Source: Lunularia cruciata
Lineage: Eukaryota > Streptophyta > Marchantiopsida > Lunulariales > Lunulariaceae
NCBI GenBank assembly: GCA_948567375.1
Contig: OX419757.1
Coordinates: forward strand, 26,908,001 to 26,972,000
Length of the DNA: 64,000 bases
Direction of reading: 5' to 3'
This document shows positions 1-12,465 of this stretch, in pieces. Each line of letters starts with the position of its first letter. Positions within the stretch are counted from its first letter, which is position 1. Made by a program: the position numbers and the translations under genes. A model generated the notes under the pieces. It searched no databases and had not been told where the DNA came from. It was given only the letters and a program-made list of their open reading frames with translations.

Positions 1-16
1 ATGGAATCAAAAAACA

Positions 17-2882
17 TTATCTAATCACCTTCTTTGAAAGGCTCCACCTTCTTCTTGCCTTGCCTCTTGTCATAACTCTCCTTTTGTTTCCTTTGGGTTT
101 ACTCCACTCGAACCATAGCAATTGCTCTTGCCTCTTCCAACTCCATGAGTTGATCTTTCCTTGACTTCTTGCATCAACCCCTTGTGCTTTCTTCAATTTC
201 CTATGAATACTTTGGAAGGTAGGAAGATCAAAGTGAAGAGGTAAGGTAGACTCAATACCATATACCAACTAAAATGGAGAATATCTGGTGGAAGTCTTCA
301 TGGTTGTCCTATACTCCCACAAAACTGCATGAATCTTCTTGTCCTAATGATGTTTAGCCCCCTCCATTTTTGCATATTTGGCCAACATCATGCACAAGGT
401 CTGATTGGTTCTCTCTGTCAAGCCATTGGAATTTGGCTTATAGATGTAGTTACTCTATGTGTGATAAAGAAATGTCGTAGCATGGTTGTAGTGATGTTTC
501 CTATAAACTCTCCTCCTCTATCAGAAACCAACTCCAAAGGGCATCTTAACCTAGTTATAATGCGTTCATAAAGAAATCTACCCACTTCATCTTCATTCTT
601 GTCACTCAATGGTCTAGCCTCAACCCACTTGGTAAGGTAATCAGTAACTACCGCAATGTACCAAATTGTTCCTTGGGGTTCTATTGATAGGACCTACAAA
701 ATCAATTTTCCACTTGTCAAAAGGTCCTAGCAATGGAATTGATCTAAGTGGTGGAGTGGATGTAGACTTTCTAGCAAAAGTTTGACAAACATGACAAGTT
801 TTCCAATAATCAAGACAATCCTTGAAAATCCCTCTCCAATCGTAACCTATATCTAGAATCTTGAAAGCAGTCACCTTTCTTGCAAAGTGTTCTCCACACA
901 CTAGAACTTCATGAAACTCCTTTATGAGTAGGATAGACTCTTCCTTACCCATTACTTTTTGGAGTAGACCATCTGCTCCTTGGTGAAAAAGAATATCTTC
1001 CACCATTGTGAAAAGGTCCAGATCCTGCTGCAAGGGCCTTTCTCTCCCTAGCTTGTAGCCCTTCTAGATAGTTACCTTTTGTCACAAGATCCACAATCTC
1101 CTTATACTCCATTGGAACCTCTTGAGTGACTGATATTGTCATGAGCTCCTCATCTGGGAAAGAATCATCTACTTGCTCATCTCCATCATGATCATAGGCT
1201 CTAGATAACAAATCAGCATTTGTATGTTTCTTTCTTGGCCTATCCTCAATGGTGTGGTCATACTCAGACAAGAGTATCATCCACCTTGCTAGCCTCACTT
1301 CCACATTAGGCTTGTTGAAGATGTACTTCAAAGCCTTGTGATCCGTGACAATTGTGGATTTCCCTCCAATCAAGTACTGTCTAAAGTTCTTGAGACCAAA
1401 AATCATTACCAAGCCTTCTCTCTCTATGACAAAGTAGTTCTTTTCTATTGAAACCATCTGTCTACTAGCATAAGCTATTGGATGATCATGCTCATCTTGG
1501 TCTAATTGACTAAGAGTGCATCCTATAGCTATATTAGAAGCATCAATATAGAGGATGAAAGGCTTACTCCAATCAGGTTTAGCAAGAATTGGAGCTACAA
1601 CAAGGGATTGCTTGAGCTCCTTGTCTTCCAAAATCACCATGTAATCTACACCCTTCTTCATGTAGATGGTCAATGCATAAGCCTTGTTGGAAAATGAGAA
1701 GATGAACCTCCTATAGTATCCAACCATCCCCAAGAATTGGCATAACTTTGTCAAGCTTTGTAAACTTGAAGGGAATAGAAAGTTTGAGATTTTCCTCACC
1801 TTCTTAGGATCAACTTCTATTCCATTCTTGGAGATGATGTGCCCTAAAATTAGACCTTCTTCACATCCAAAATTCACTTCTCTACGTTGAGTGATGCATT
1901 TTCCTCATCCAAGCATTAAGACTTTAATTAGGTGTTCAAATTGCTCCTCCTTGCTCCTATAGACACAAAAGTCATCAATGAAGTCTCTCACAAATTTCCC
2001 AATGTAAGGTTCAAATACCTTGTTCATGAACCATTAGAATGTGGCTGGAGCATTACAAAGCCTAAAAGGAATGACCTTAAAAATGTAAGTTCCCCAAGGT
2101 GTGATGAATGTGGTGAGTTTTTGATGCTTTGGTACAATCTTGATTTGGTTATACCCACTATAAACATCTCCAAAACTATACCTCTCATGACTTGCAACCT
2201 CCGCCAAGATCTCATCAATGAATGGAAAAGGGTAATAGTCCTTCTTAGTAACAACATCAAGCTTCTTGTAATCCACATATACCCAAATCTTGCCATTATT
2301 TTTCTTCACAATCACAATGGGAGACACCTATTCCAAATTCTCCATCTCAAAGATAAATCCAGCCTCCTTGAGCTTATCAATCTCCTCCTTCACCACCAAA
2401 GATATTGGTGGGCTAATACAATGTTGCTTTGGGCGGACTGGTCTTGCATGTGACTCCACCTCAATCTTGTGCTCCTCCAAGGTGACTTCCTTTAGATCCT
2501 TGTAACTGAAAGCAAACACATGGATGAACTTGCAAAAAATCTCCTCAAATCTCACCTTCTCCTCCTTGGTAACATTTGGACCATACTTGAGCGTAGATAA
2601 CCTCCTTTCTATCTCTTCAAGTGTCAATGGTGATTTATCTGGGTCCTTCAAAACCTCTAGCTTAGGTGCAAAATTGATAGCACACAAGGGATACACATCT
2701 GAATCAGATTCAGATTCATCCTCCTCCATGGAAATCTCCTCCTCCATGCTTGTGTCCACACCTGAAGCTCCTTCTTCAAAATCTGATTCCCAATAATCAA
2801 AAGATGGTGTATCTGAATATGAAGTGTTGGTGGTGTTAGTCATAGGAACTGTGACTTTATGGTTTGATGGCCCAATCCTCAA
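17..2882 (-). pseudogene. G1 copy 1 pol (RT, RNase H, integrase), broken
   Basis: Encodes the enzymes that copy element RNA into DNA and insert it. In transcript order: an acidic linker before RT (2,328-2,882), RT with a GKIWVYVDYKKL-type start and an FIDD catalytic box near 1,970-1,985, RNase H and the connection region (945-1,877), the integrase H2C2 zinc finger with its CHVCQ end (about 740-900), the integrase core with an LVSDRGGEF box (418-609), and a C-terminal piece (17-268). The reading frame shifts several times, notably between 1,877 and 2,034 and near 1,000, so no full polyprotein can be made. At the position where copy 2 has an integrase stop, this copy keeps Trp (KWKIDFVGP). Confidence 0.9.
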
Positions 2883-4663
2883 GTACCCTTTGTGCCATCA
2901 ATCAGTTGTGCGTGCTGCTCTCAACCATGGCCTCCCAAGAAGTAAGTCATAGCTTGAATCCTTGAAGACTTGGAAAGTCATGAGATTTTGAACTCCCATA
3001 ATTGAAACTACCACCTTATCCATCACCCCTATTGGTTGATTGTTGCTTGTTTGCCATGCTCACCACAAATGTTCAAGGTCTTGAGGGTATCATACCCAAC
3101 TTCTTCATCAACTTTTCTAACATGGCATTCATTGCTGATCCTCCATCAACCAATGCATCTTTGATGTTGTGACCATTCCCTCTCACATCAATCTTGGAAG
3201 CATATTCACAAGCCTCCCATGGTGTTGGCTTGGCATCCACCACCCCATTGATGCTAGAGATTTTTCCTTCTTCTTCCTCTTGCTCCTTGTAGAACTGAAG
3301 CCACCTCTAAGCTCATTTCTCAAAGTAGGATTCAAAGCAATCGGTTGGCCCACTATGATGTTAGCCTTGTGACTACCAACATCTTCCAAGAAATTGTAGT
3401 TCCATTGTTGCTTTGATATCAAGGAGTCCTCCATCCCCAACTTCTTTCTTGGAGATTTGTTGTTGATGGTGTTGAAGTGCTTGTGCAAGTGCTTGTGCAA
3501 GTGCTCCTAGTAGGTATAGAAGTATCTTGGCTAGGAGTAAATCCTTGAGAAGAGTGCACATCCTCTACAAAATGAGTTTTCTTCTTCTCTTGTGCCAGAA
3601 GATCCAAATGAAGACCTTTGGAGTTTGAGCACTTTCCCTTCTCATACTTGCTCTCAACCACATTTATGGATTCTATCCCCTTACCTTTTTTGGATAAGGA
3701 GCCACTTTGGTTTCACTTCCTCCCTCTTTCCCTCTATTGGCTCCCTCATAACCCCTTCCTCCATGGTAAGTGGAATTTGGGCAATTCTTTTATATATGGC
3801 CTCTTCCTCCACAACCAAAACAATTTATATCATTCAAATTATTGTCTAGTTGGCCTCCTCTATATGGATAGTTTCCATAACTCCTAGGCCCTCTCCCTAA
3901 ATTCTGATCCACCTCTCTCTTCTCCCATGATAGCATACATTGATCTGGAGATCTGCAAGTTGTTCTATGATGGTTTGAAATGGATCCTTTGGTAGGGGTG
4001 CAAGAGTTGGAACAACTACTACTTGTGGTGAAACCCTTGTTACCAAAGTATCAGAATCTCCCCATACTTGTAACCTTGAGGAGGATGCACAACCTCCTTC
4101 AGCACAAAATCACTCTCATCTCCTTCCAAACTCTACTCCATACAAATTGTGATCTTGATAGCTTCAACCTTGGAAGAAGGTTTCTCATATCTCACCTTGC
4201 TTCTCATTTGTGGTCTCAATCCTCCCACAAATTTCTTGGTGGGCATAGCTCCTATGCCAATCATAGTAGTCTCCACATCATCCCCACCCTTCCTCAACAC
4301 TATGTGAAATATGGACTCTAACTTTTCCACTCTTTCCACATAGACTCTCACTTTCTCTCCATCTCTTTGCTTGAGAAAAATAACCTCACTCATCAATCTC
4401 TCATAACTCTCATCTAAAAGAAAGTTCTCAATGAGTGCTGAAATCAAATTCTCCCAAGACTCTTCTTGCCTATCTCTCCTCTCTCTCTTTTGGTATTCTA
4501 ACTCATTCCATGTAAGTGTTGCATCCTCAAAGAAATTTGGTAATAATGAGGCCCACTCATTCTTCCTCCTCTCATTTTTTCCTATGCAATCTCTCTTGAA
4601 GTCTCTCACAAAGACCTCCACATCTTCTCCATCCTTGCCAAAGAAAACCGGAAGGTTCCCTAT
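2883..4663 (-). pseudogene. G1 copy 1 gag-protease, broken
   Basis: Gag is the structural capsid/nucleocapsid protein; the protease cuts the polyprotein. The gag core lies at 4,133-4,621 (RERRDRQEESWENLISALIE region). It is followed by the zinc knuckle near 3,780-3,830, which in this copy has all four C-C-H-C ligands, then a Ser/Thr-rich linker (3,373-3,661) expanded by 12-base repeats. The protease active-site region (ALVDGGSAMNAM) is at about 3,125-3,165. Compared with copy 2 the gag start is ATA instead of ATG at 4,661-4,663, and a TAA stop at 3,790-3,792 replaces the CAA of copy 2 inside the zinc knuckle. It cannot be translated as it stands. Confidence 0.85.
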
Positions 4664-4945
4664 CTTAACCCCTCATTATCTTTCTTTTCTCTCAATTTTT
4701 CTTTTTCTTTTTTCTTTTCTCTCACTCTATAACTAATAGAGTATATACATGACTAACACCATTTGAGGGTAATCCACCCTAGGGAGCACAAAAGGTTCAG
4801 GTTGCTCCAAGATTTCTATAGCAACATCTTAGAGTGCATATTAATTGAACCCTCATAGATAGTTTATCCATAAGTTGAAAGATTATCTCAATCACTAATC
4901 TTGAGAACTAGCTAATGAAGGTGGTAGTATTTCTACAGCTGTATG

Positions 4946-5388
4946 TATAATTGGATTCCCATGCCCCTATGTTAGGTTGTGGGCTCCACGCTCTCCTTGC
5001 TATTACAAGCTATCTTGGCAGCTGACCAAGAGAGATGTCACTACTTGGACACTTTTAGTCCTTTTCCCCCAATAGACATTACTCCTTCTCATGCATGGAA
5101 ATGCATGGGTACATTGTGAGACCATATCCAAGATTCATTGGTTTTTTAGAGTAGATAGGCTAGCTTTATAGGAGTATACCATTTGAGTCCATGCAATACC
5201 TAGACAGATCAAAGAGTCTCCACAACCTCATGCACTACCTCTAGAGCATCATCATCTTTGTTGTTCCTTGATATTAGGTCAAGTAGGCAAGTATCATCGA
5301 GCAATCTAGGCTCTATCACCCTCCCAACCAACATCCTTCTCCATTGATACTTTAGCAGCTCTAGAAACTTTCCCTCCACCATCCACAT
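4946..5388. other. No gene seen; junction between G1 copy 1 and LINE relic
   Basis: Homology to the G1 leader stops near 4,945 and recognisable LINE coding sequence starts near 5,390. I see no open frame or structured repeat between them. It may be the decayed 5' part of the LINE. Confidence 0.4.
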
Positions 5389-7850
5389 ATGATCTTCCTT
5401 CTTTTATCCATGATTTTTATCCTAATGAGGAGCTACAACTTACAAAGAGCTTCTTTGCCCATGCTTTACTCCATTTCCACTTTTTTGGCCACGGGACCTT
5501 TGAGACTAGTCTTTGAGCATTTATGTGATTATCTTTCACCCGACATGCATGATTGCAGTTGCACTCTTCTCTTTGCTTTGTGCTTTTTCATTGTCTTGAG
5601 ATTAGTTCCACCAAGCTCTACCCATTTGTTTGGTGTTTCTTGTCTCCTTGCTCTAGCAAAGGAGACCTTAGGTGTGGACTCTATAACCATTGGGGATGTT
5701 TTTCTATATCTTGTTTCTTGTAGCATCTATTTATAGCTTTGTCACTATTTTTCTTCCTCTTGTCTCCACACTAATATGTGGTGGTTATTTTAGGTAGTAG
5801 TGAGATTATGGTTGCAAGCATTTTATCTTCCTTGGTATCCATCTTGATTAGGTGGTAGTCCAAGTAGATTTTTCAAATGCCTTCAACATCATTTCTAGTC
5901 TAGTCTTGTTTTAGGCACTTCATACAATAGGAGATCATTATCCCCTCCTTGATCCCCTTTGTGCATACATTTTATGGCATTGAGACACCCCTATTGTATA
6001 GCTACCATACTACCACAAGGGAGTTCACAAAGCTTGCATCAGCCAAGAGTATGTGATAGGGAGATCCTTTGGGAGAGCCATTATTTTCTATAGCCCATTA
6101 CACTACTCTATGGGAGGTTGTGGCTGCTTTTCCTTCATGTTTCTTTCCATCCTTTTAAAAAATACCCGTATTGTTGGGCCTTTGGAGGATGTAGTTTGAA
6201 AATGTTGGCTTTCACACTCAGTCTAGAGGCCTTGGGTTTATGAGTCTAAACTTTTAAATGCAAGGTTTGAAGTTATTGTATAGCCTTCACTCCTTCAAAA
6301 TTCACACTATGATTTCAGTTCCAATAAGAGGTCTGATGGTACCAGGCTCCCCCGTGAGAGAGGATGAGTTTTGTAGTTCTTTTATATCTGATATATTGAT
6401 TTAGGCCACAACTCATGCACATCTCCTCTCACACTTGAGGAAAATCCAAGTAGCATTCTCCATCCTCCTATTTGGCATGCATGTTCTCTCCCATGGAGGT
6501 ACTACTACCACACCTATACGCCTTTGATAGCACTATATCATATACCTTCTCCACTATATTAGGGCCATGTACACTTTCACAATTGTTGGACAAGTGGTGT
6601 AGATTACAAATATTTCTTCCCATAGCCATGGGATTTGTGGCCTCATATTGTAGGAGGCCATTGCACTAGTAGCATATCTAGGTGCATGGGCACTTGTAGC
6701 TCCCCGATTGGCTGATAGATTCATACACAAGGGTTATCCTTTCTTATTAACACCTATCAAGATAGTAGACTTTGGGGCTTATGCACTCCAAACATATGTT
6801 TGGCTTGCACATGACTTATTGCCAGGTCTTGCACATACAACACTCCCCTAATTTGTTGACTTTGTGTCCTTGGATTCTAGGATGACTTAGGTGGATCTTA
6901 GTGAGCATATGCATACTCACACCCTTACTAGCATCCTCACATATGCACATGTTTCTTATAGAGCTAGGATTTTGTCTTGTGGAGGGAAGGGGGCAAGAGC
7001 TTGGGTCCACACATCTCTATTGATTGAGGTTTTTTGGTTCACTTTAGAGGAGTTTACCATGACATTTTATTCGTGATTAGGCTTACCACATCCAAAACTA
7101 TCAAGGCTTCCAAACCAATGCACTTGTGGTTCTACTTATGACACATGGCATCCGCCTTTTATGTTGTGTTATAGGGAGAGAGCACACTAGAGTCCATGAT
7201 GCCATTTGGGACATAGTGGCTCAGATCCTACAATCAATACGTTCCTAAGTTTAGATTGAGCAATGGTTGGATTTACAAGGACCTCCTCCATGGAGGGTGA
7301 GAGCCTACATAGTCTCATTCTAAGATGGTTGATGCACCTTATTTGATGTGGTGGTTGAAAACCCACTATGACCAAAGTACTTGATCCAAGCAAGCTCAAA
7401 TATAGGAGCTACAATGATCATTGCCACCAAAGGGAAGGAGGACCATTATGCACTCTAACATGCCTTTGATACCTTTGTCCCAATTGCGGTTGAGATTTTT
7501 TTCCATCTCCATGATCACTTTGATGGCCTCTTCCATGAGACACATGAGGCTCCCTTCAAAGGAGAGGAGCTCTAGCTCTCTCTCTCTCTAGCCATGTTCA
7601 CATCTTACTTCAATTAGCGGGTATCCATCATCCTACAACACTCACAAGCATTGGGTCTTCAATAACTAGCAATGACAATATGGGCTCCAAACACATCTAG
7701 GCCCTTCTTCTCTCATCAATTGGATATACCATTAGAGGATCTATATGACACAATTCAAGAGAAGGTTGCTTTGTAGGCTACATTGTATCTTCTATTCCTT
7801 GGGGCCTTGCTCTTTGTATCTTAGTGGCTTTTAGCCCTTTTGTATGGGCC
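5389..7850 (+). pseudogene. LINE-like (non-LTR) reverse transcriptase ORF, decayed
   Basis: A reverse transcriptase of non-LTR type, read in shifting frames. Pieces in order: LLALAKETLGVDSITIGDVF before the catalytic region (about 5,640-5,705); motif A with its Asp, VVQVDFSNAFNIIS (5,855-5,896); GDPLG (6,060-6,074), directly preceded by TGA TAG where this family usually has Arg-Gln; a TRIVGP block near 6,165; GGLILQEASALVAYLGAW (about 6,625-6,680); SCGGKGARAWV (about 6,970-7,005); LGLP followed by a CTCG pair; REHTRVHDAIWD (about 7,177-7,215); and YF-N-stop-RVSIILQ (7,606-7,641). The last block matches the C-terminal piece at 27,795-28,010. The catalytic ADD region near 6,150 looks destroyed. 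Family recognition is from memory of such proteins. The 3' end is uncertain. Confidence 0.7.
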
Positions 7851-8022
7851 TTAGGCTCCAAATCTTCTTCAACACTTTTTTGTGCTCTTGTATGTTGTGT
7901 CTTCTTCCTTTGGTGTATACTACTGGACCTTCTCGCCACTTCCTATTTCCCCCAATGTGCATTGGGTGTTGTTGGTATGTGTTAGGTGCTATTGATATAC
8001 ACTACGCACAACTAGTGTGTAC
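7851..8022. other. Left flank of G1 copy 2
   Basis: GT-rich sequence between the LINE relic and the G1 copy 2 LTR. It ends with ACTAGTGTGT (8,012-8,021), also present on the other side of the element at 15,856-15,865. Confidence 0.4.
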
Positions 8023-8710
8023 TGTGAGCCGGCCTATCTCTCACTCGGGATGAACCTCTGATGGCTATTATGGTAGCGCACCATGGACTAAGAAGGCAAC
8101 CCCAACTCCATCATACTCCTCCAAGGCTAACACTCCAAGACTCAAGACATTGCTCACTAGAGAACTCAATGAGAGAGAGATAGTTGCAAATGAAAGGATG
8201 TTCAGTACCTCCTCACCCCTTGTTTATATACTTGTGAAATAATTATGTACCAAAGTTACTAATTACCATAGTAACTCAAGTTACTAGACTAAAAGTCAAG
8301 TAAAGTCAAAAACTAGAAAGAAATATTCATTCACATGAGCATATTCCCCTAAGCATGTGGTCTTATCTTGACCCAACCACTAAGTCAAGGATTCCTTCAC
8401 ATGGGCTATCCTTGGACTAAAGGAGAATCCAAAACAAAAAGGCTTGCGGGCCCAAGAGTTCTCAACTCTTTCCTCAAATCCTAACACCTAGGAATAATAC
8501 CAAGTCAACACACTAAAATCCAAAATAGTGGTGCTCATCTTTTCTACTTCCTCTAAAGTAAGGTCCCCTCTATCTTAGCTATGACTAACTTTAGCTAACC
8601 ATGACTAATATAGAACCATCCTTTATCTTTATATAAATAATATCTCTTAAGTACTTGTAATACCAAGCTAAATATCACAATACCACACACATGCACAAAT
8701 GGGTGTTACA
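8023..8710 (-). repeat. G1 copy 2 3' LTR
   Basis: 688 bases, starting TGTAACACCC at 8,710 and ending CCGGCTCACA at 8,023 in element sense. It matches 15,162-15,853 almost throughout. A TTTATATAAAG stretch near 8,630-8,640, in element sense, is a plausible TATA box of the LTR promoter. Confidence 0.95.
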
Positions 8711-8719
8711 TTTACCCTC
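8711..8719 (-). promoter_or_regulatory. G1 copy 2 polypurine tract
   Basis: Reads GAGGGTAAA in element sense, directly against the TGTAACACCC start of the 3' LTR. This is the position where plus-strand DNA synthesis is primed. The call is based on position and purine content. Confidence 0.6.
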
Positions 8720-8758
8720 GGACTAAGTTTTCATTTTGTCCCCAAAGTGAAGGTCTCT

Positions 8759-10337
8759 CTACCTTCTATGGTACATCTTCAACTTATCATGGTTAATCCT
8801 ATCAAAGTGTCTTCCTCCCAACTCCTTGAGATCATAGGTGTAATTGACCCACATCTTCTCCACTATGAAAGGTCCAAAGTACTTAGGCAAAAACTTCTTT
8901 TGCACTCTCTTGAATCGAATAGAATCAAACAACATTACCCAATCACCTTCTTTTAAAGTCTCCACCTTCTTTTAAAGTCTCCACCTTCTTCTTGCCTTGC
9001 CTCTTGTCATAGCTCTCCTTTTGTTTCCTTTGGGCTTGCTCCACTCAAACCATAGTAACTGCTCTTGCCTCTTCCAACTCCATGAGTTGATCCTTCCTTG
9101 ACTTCTTTGCATCACCTCCTTGTGCTTTCTTCAATCTCCTATGAATGCTTTGGAAGGTAGGAAGATCAAAGTGAATAGGTAAGGTAGACTAAATACCATA
9201 CACCAATTGAAATGGAGAATATCCGGTGGAAATTTTCATGGTTGTCCTATACTCCCACAAAACTGCATGAATCCTCTTGTCCCAATGATGTTTAGCCCCC
9301 TCCATTTCTGCATCTTTGGCCAACATCATGCACAAGGTCTGATTGGTTCTCTCTGCCAAGCCATTGGAATTTGGCTTATAGGATGTAGTTACTCTATGTG
9401 TGATAGAGAAATGTTGTAGCATGGTTGTAGTAATGCTTCATGTAAACTCTCCTCCTCTATCAGAAACCAACTCCAAAGGGCATCCAAACCTAGTGATAAT
9501 GCGTTCATAAAGAAATCTACCCACTTCATCTTCATTCTTGTCCCTCAATGGTCTAGCCTCAACCCACTTGGTAAGGTAATCAGTAACTACCACAATGTAC
9601 AGATTGTTCCTTGGGGTTCTATTGAGAGGACCTACAAAATCAATTCCTCACTTGTCAAAAGGTGCTAGCAATGGAATTGATCTAAGTGGTGGAGTGGATG
9701 TAGACTTTCTAGCTTGACAAACATGACAAGTTTTGCAATAATCAAGACAATCCTTGAAAATCCCTCTCCAATGGTAACCTACATCTAGAATCTTGAAAGC
9801 AGTCACCTTTCCTGCAAAGTGTCCTCCACATACTAAACCTTCATGAAACTCCTTTATGAGTAGGATAGACTCTTCCTTACCCACTGCTCTTCGAAGTAGA
9901 CCATCTGCTCCTTGGTGAAAAAGAATATCCTCCACCATTTTGTAAGGTCTAGATCTTGCTGCAAGGGCCTTCCTCTCCCTAGCATGCATCCCTTCTGGAC
10001 AGTTACCTCTTGTCACAAAATCCACAATCTCCTTGTACTCCATTGGAACCTCTTGAGTGACTGAAATTGTCATGAGCTCCTCATCCAGGAAGGAATCATC
10101 CACTGGCTCATCTCCATCATGATCATAGGCTCTAGATAACAAATCAGCATTTGCATGTTTCTTTCCTGGCCTATCCTCAGTGGTGTAGTCATACTCAGAC
10201 AAGAGTATCATCCACCTTGCTAGTCTCCCTTCAACATAAGGCTTGTTGAAGATGTACTTCAAAGCCTTGTGATCCGTGACAATGGTGGCTTTCCCTCCAA
10301 TCAAGTAGTGTCTAAAATTTTTGAGACCAAGGATCAC
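8759..10337 (-). pseudogene. G1 copy 2 RNase H end and integrase, broken
   Basis: Integrase inserts the element DNA into the chromosome. In order: the end of RNase H with VTDHKALKYIFNKP (about 10,240-10,290) and the LLSRAYDHDGDEP linker; an H2C2 zinc finger ending CKTCHVCQ (about 9,715-9,860); the catalytic core, including NGLAERTNQ (about 9,335-9,362) that carries the Glu of the DDE triad; and a C-terminal domain with KYFGPFIVEK ending at a TAA or TGA near 8,759. A TGA at 9,648-9,650 replaces the TGG (Trp) of copy 1. The frame before 10,337 is shifted relative to RT by a small deletion compared with copy 1. The ORF also breaks between 9,422 and 9,648. Confidence 0.9.
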
Positions 10338-11271
10338 TGCCTTCTCTCTCCATGACAGAGTAGTCCTTCTCTGCTAAAACCATCTGCCTACTAGCATAAG
10401 CTATTGGATGATCATGCCCATCTTGGTCTAATTGACTAAGATTGCATCCTATAGCTACATTAGAAGCATCAGTGTAGAGGATGAAAGGCTTACTCCAATT
10501 AGGTTTAGCAAGAATTGGAGCTACAACAAGTGATTGCTTGAGCTCCTCAAAAGCTTTGAGAGCCTCCTTGTCCTCCAAAATCACCATGTAATCTACACCC
10601 TTCTTCATGTAGATGGTCAATGCATAAGCCTTGTTGGAAAATGAGAAGATGAACCTCCTATAGTATCCAACCATCCCCAAGAATTGGCATAACTTTGTCA
10701 AGCTTGAAGGGAATGGAAGGTTTGAGATTTTCCTCACCTTCTCAGGATCAATTGCTATTCCATCCTTGGAGATGATGTGCCTCAAAAGTAGACCTTCTTC
10801 ACATCCAAAAATGCACTTCCTTGGGTTGAGTGATGCATTTGCCTCATCCAAGCATTGCAAGACCTTGATTAGGTGCTCAAAGTGCTCCTCCTTGCTCCCA
10901 TAGACACAAAAGTCATCAATGAAGTCTCTCACAAATTTTCCAATGAAAGGTTCAAATACCTTGTTCATGAACCGTTGGAACGTGGCTGGAGCATTGCAAA
11001 GCCCAAAAGGCATGACCTTGAAAGCGTAAGTTCCCCAAGGTGTGGTGAATGTGGTGAGTTGTTGATGCTCTCGTGCAATCTTGATTTGGGTATATCCACT
11101 ATAACCATCTCCAAAACTGTACATGTCATGACCTACAACCTCCTCCAAGATCTCATCAATGAATGGCAATGGGTAGTAGTCCTTCTTGGTAACAGCATTG
11201 AGTTTCTTGTAATCCACACATACCCAAAGCTTGCCATTCTTTTTTTCACAATGACAATTGAAGACACCCAT
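10312..11271 (-). pseudogene. G1 copy 2 reverse transcriptase-RNase H
   Basis: An open stretch of 319 codons covering most of RT and the first half of RNase H. Visible marks are WVCVDYKKLNAVTKKDYYPL, the MPFGLCNAPATFQRF block (about 10,980-11,030), the catalytic box DFIDDFCVY (about 10,905-10,930), a GMVGYYRRFI thumb block, and the RNase H start YTDASNVAIGC with its first catalytic Asp. It ends out of frame at about 10,340, where copy 1 continues in frame; copy 2 lacks a few bases there. At the 5' end the VIVKKKNGKLW segment is also out of frame with the upstream ORF. Length and order fit a Ty3/gypsy pol. Confidence 0.93.
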
Positions 11272-12441
11272 TCTGAATTCTCTATCTCAAAGATAAATCC
11301 AGCCTCCTTGAGCTTATCAATCTCCTCCTTCACAACTAAAGATATTGGTGGGCTAATGCGATGTTGGTTTTGGCAGATTGGTCTTGCATGTGACTCCACC
11401 TCTATCTTGTGCTCCTCCAAGGTGACTTCCTTCAAATCCTTGTAACTGAAAGCAAAAACAAGGATGAACTTGCGGAAAATCTCCTCAAATCTCACCTTCT
11501 CCTCCTTGGTAACATTTGGGCCATACTTGAGGGTAGCTAACCTTCTCTCTACCTCCTCAAGTGTCAATGGTGATTTATCTGGGTCCTTCAAAACCTCTGG
11601 CTTAGGTGAAAAATCCATAGCACACAAAGGATACACATCTGAATCAGATTCAGATTCATCCTCCTCCGTGGAAGTCTCCTCTTCCATGCTTGTATCCACA
11701 CCTGAAGCTCCTTCTTCGGAATCTTATTCCCAATAATCAGAAGATGGTGTATTTGAATGTGAAGTGTTGGTGGTGTTAGTCACATGAACTGTGACTCTAT
11801 GGTTTGATGGCACAATCCTCAAGTACTCTTTGTGTCATCAATCAGTTGTGCGTGCTGCTCTCAACCATGGCCTCCCAAGAAGTAAGTCATAGCTTGAATC
11901 CTTCAAGACTTGGAAAGTCATGAGATTTTGAACTCCCATAACTAAAACTACCACTTTATCCATCACTCCTACTGGTCAAACTTGTTGCTTGTTTGCCATG
12001 CTCACCACAAATGTTGAAGGTCTTGAGGGTATCATACCCAACTTCTTCATCAACCTTTCTGACATGGCATTTACTGCTGATCCCATCAACCAATGCATCC
12101 TTGATGTTGTGACCATTCACTCTCACATCAATCTTGGAGGCATATTCACAAGCCTCCCATGGTGCTGGCTTGGCATCCACCACTCCCATTGATACTGGAG
12201 CTTTTGCCTTCTTCTTCTTCTTGCTCCTTGTAGAGCTCAAACCACCTCTAAGCTCCTTTCTCAAGGTAAGGTTCAAAGCAATCAATTGGCCCATTGTGAC
12301 GTTAGCCTTGTGACTACCAGCATCCTCCAACACATTGTAGTTCCATTGTTGCTTTGAAATCAAGAAATCCTCCATCTCCAACTTCTTCCTTGGAGTCTTT
12401 GTTGTTGATGGTGTTGAGGTGCGAGTGCTCCTAGTAGACAT
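11133..12441 (-). pseudogene. G1 copy 2 protease and acidic linker to RT
   Basis: Between gag and RT. The aspartic protease region includes EACEYASKIDVRVNGHNIKD (about 12,105-12,165) leading to ALVDG. Two bases are missing here compared with copy 1 (about 12,080-12,085), so the active-site block is frameshifted. Downstream, LMTFQVLKDSSYDLLLGRPW (about 11,865-11,925) is the typical C-terminal protease block. An acidic Glu/Asp/Ser-rich linker (11,600-11,700) follows, then the N-terminal RT approach region with KYGPNVTKEEKVRFEEIF. A TAA stop near 11,725 interrupts the linker frame. Confidence 0.85.
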
Positions 12442-12465
12442 AGGAGTATCCTTGCTTGGAGTAAA

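Larger units (their letters stand above)
1..4945 (-). mobile_element. Ty3/gypsy family G1, copy 1 (truncated)
   Basis: A minus-strand LTR retrotransposon body read from gag (right) to integrase (left). It is colinear, by eye at high identity, with the fuller element at 8,023-15,853. The left end, with the rest of integrase and the 3' LTR, lies outside the window. On the right, homology to the fuller copy stops near 4,945, inside the leader upstream of gag, so the zinc-knuckle ORF, primer-binding site and 5' LTR are missing. Past 4,945 the sequence is a LINE-like relic on the other strand. Assignment to Ty3/gypsy rests on the order protease, RT, RNase H, integrase. Confidence 0.92.

Noticed and set aside
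1-4945. An integrated plant pararetrovirus
   Set aside because: The order RT, RNase H, integrase with an H2C2 finger and DDE core, and LTRs in the sister copy, fit a Ty3/gypsy retrotransposon; pararetroviruses lack integrase and LTRs.
11464-11736. Ser-rich plus-strand frames (also 2,524-2,796 and 13,358-13,666)
   Set aside because: Shadows of the acidic or basic gag-pol frames on the minus strand.
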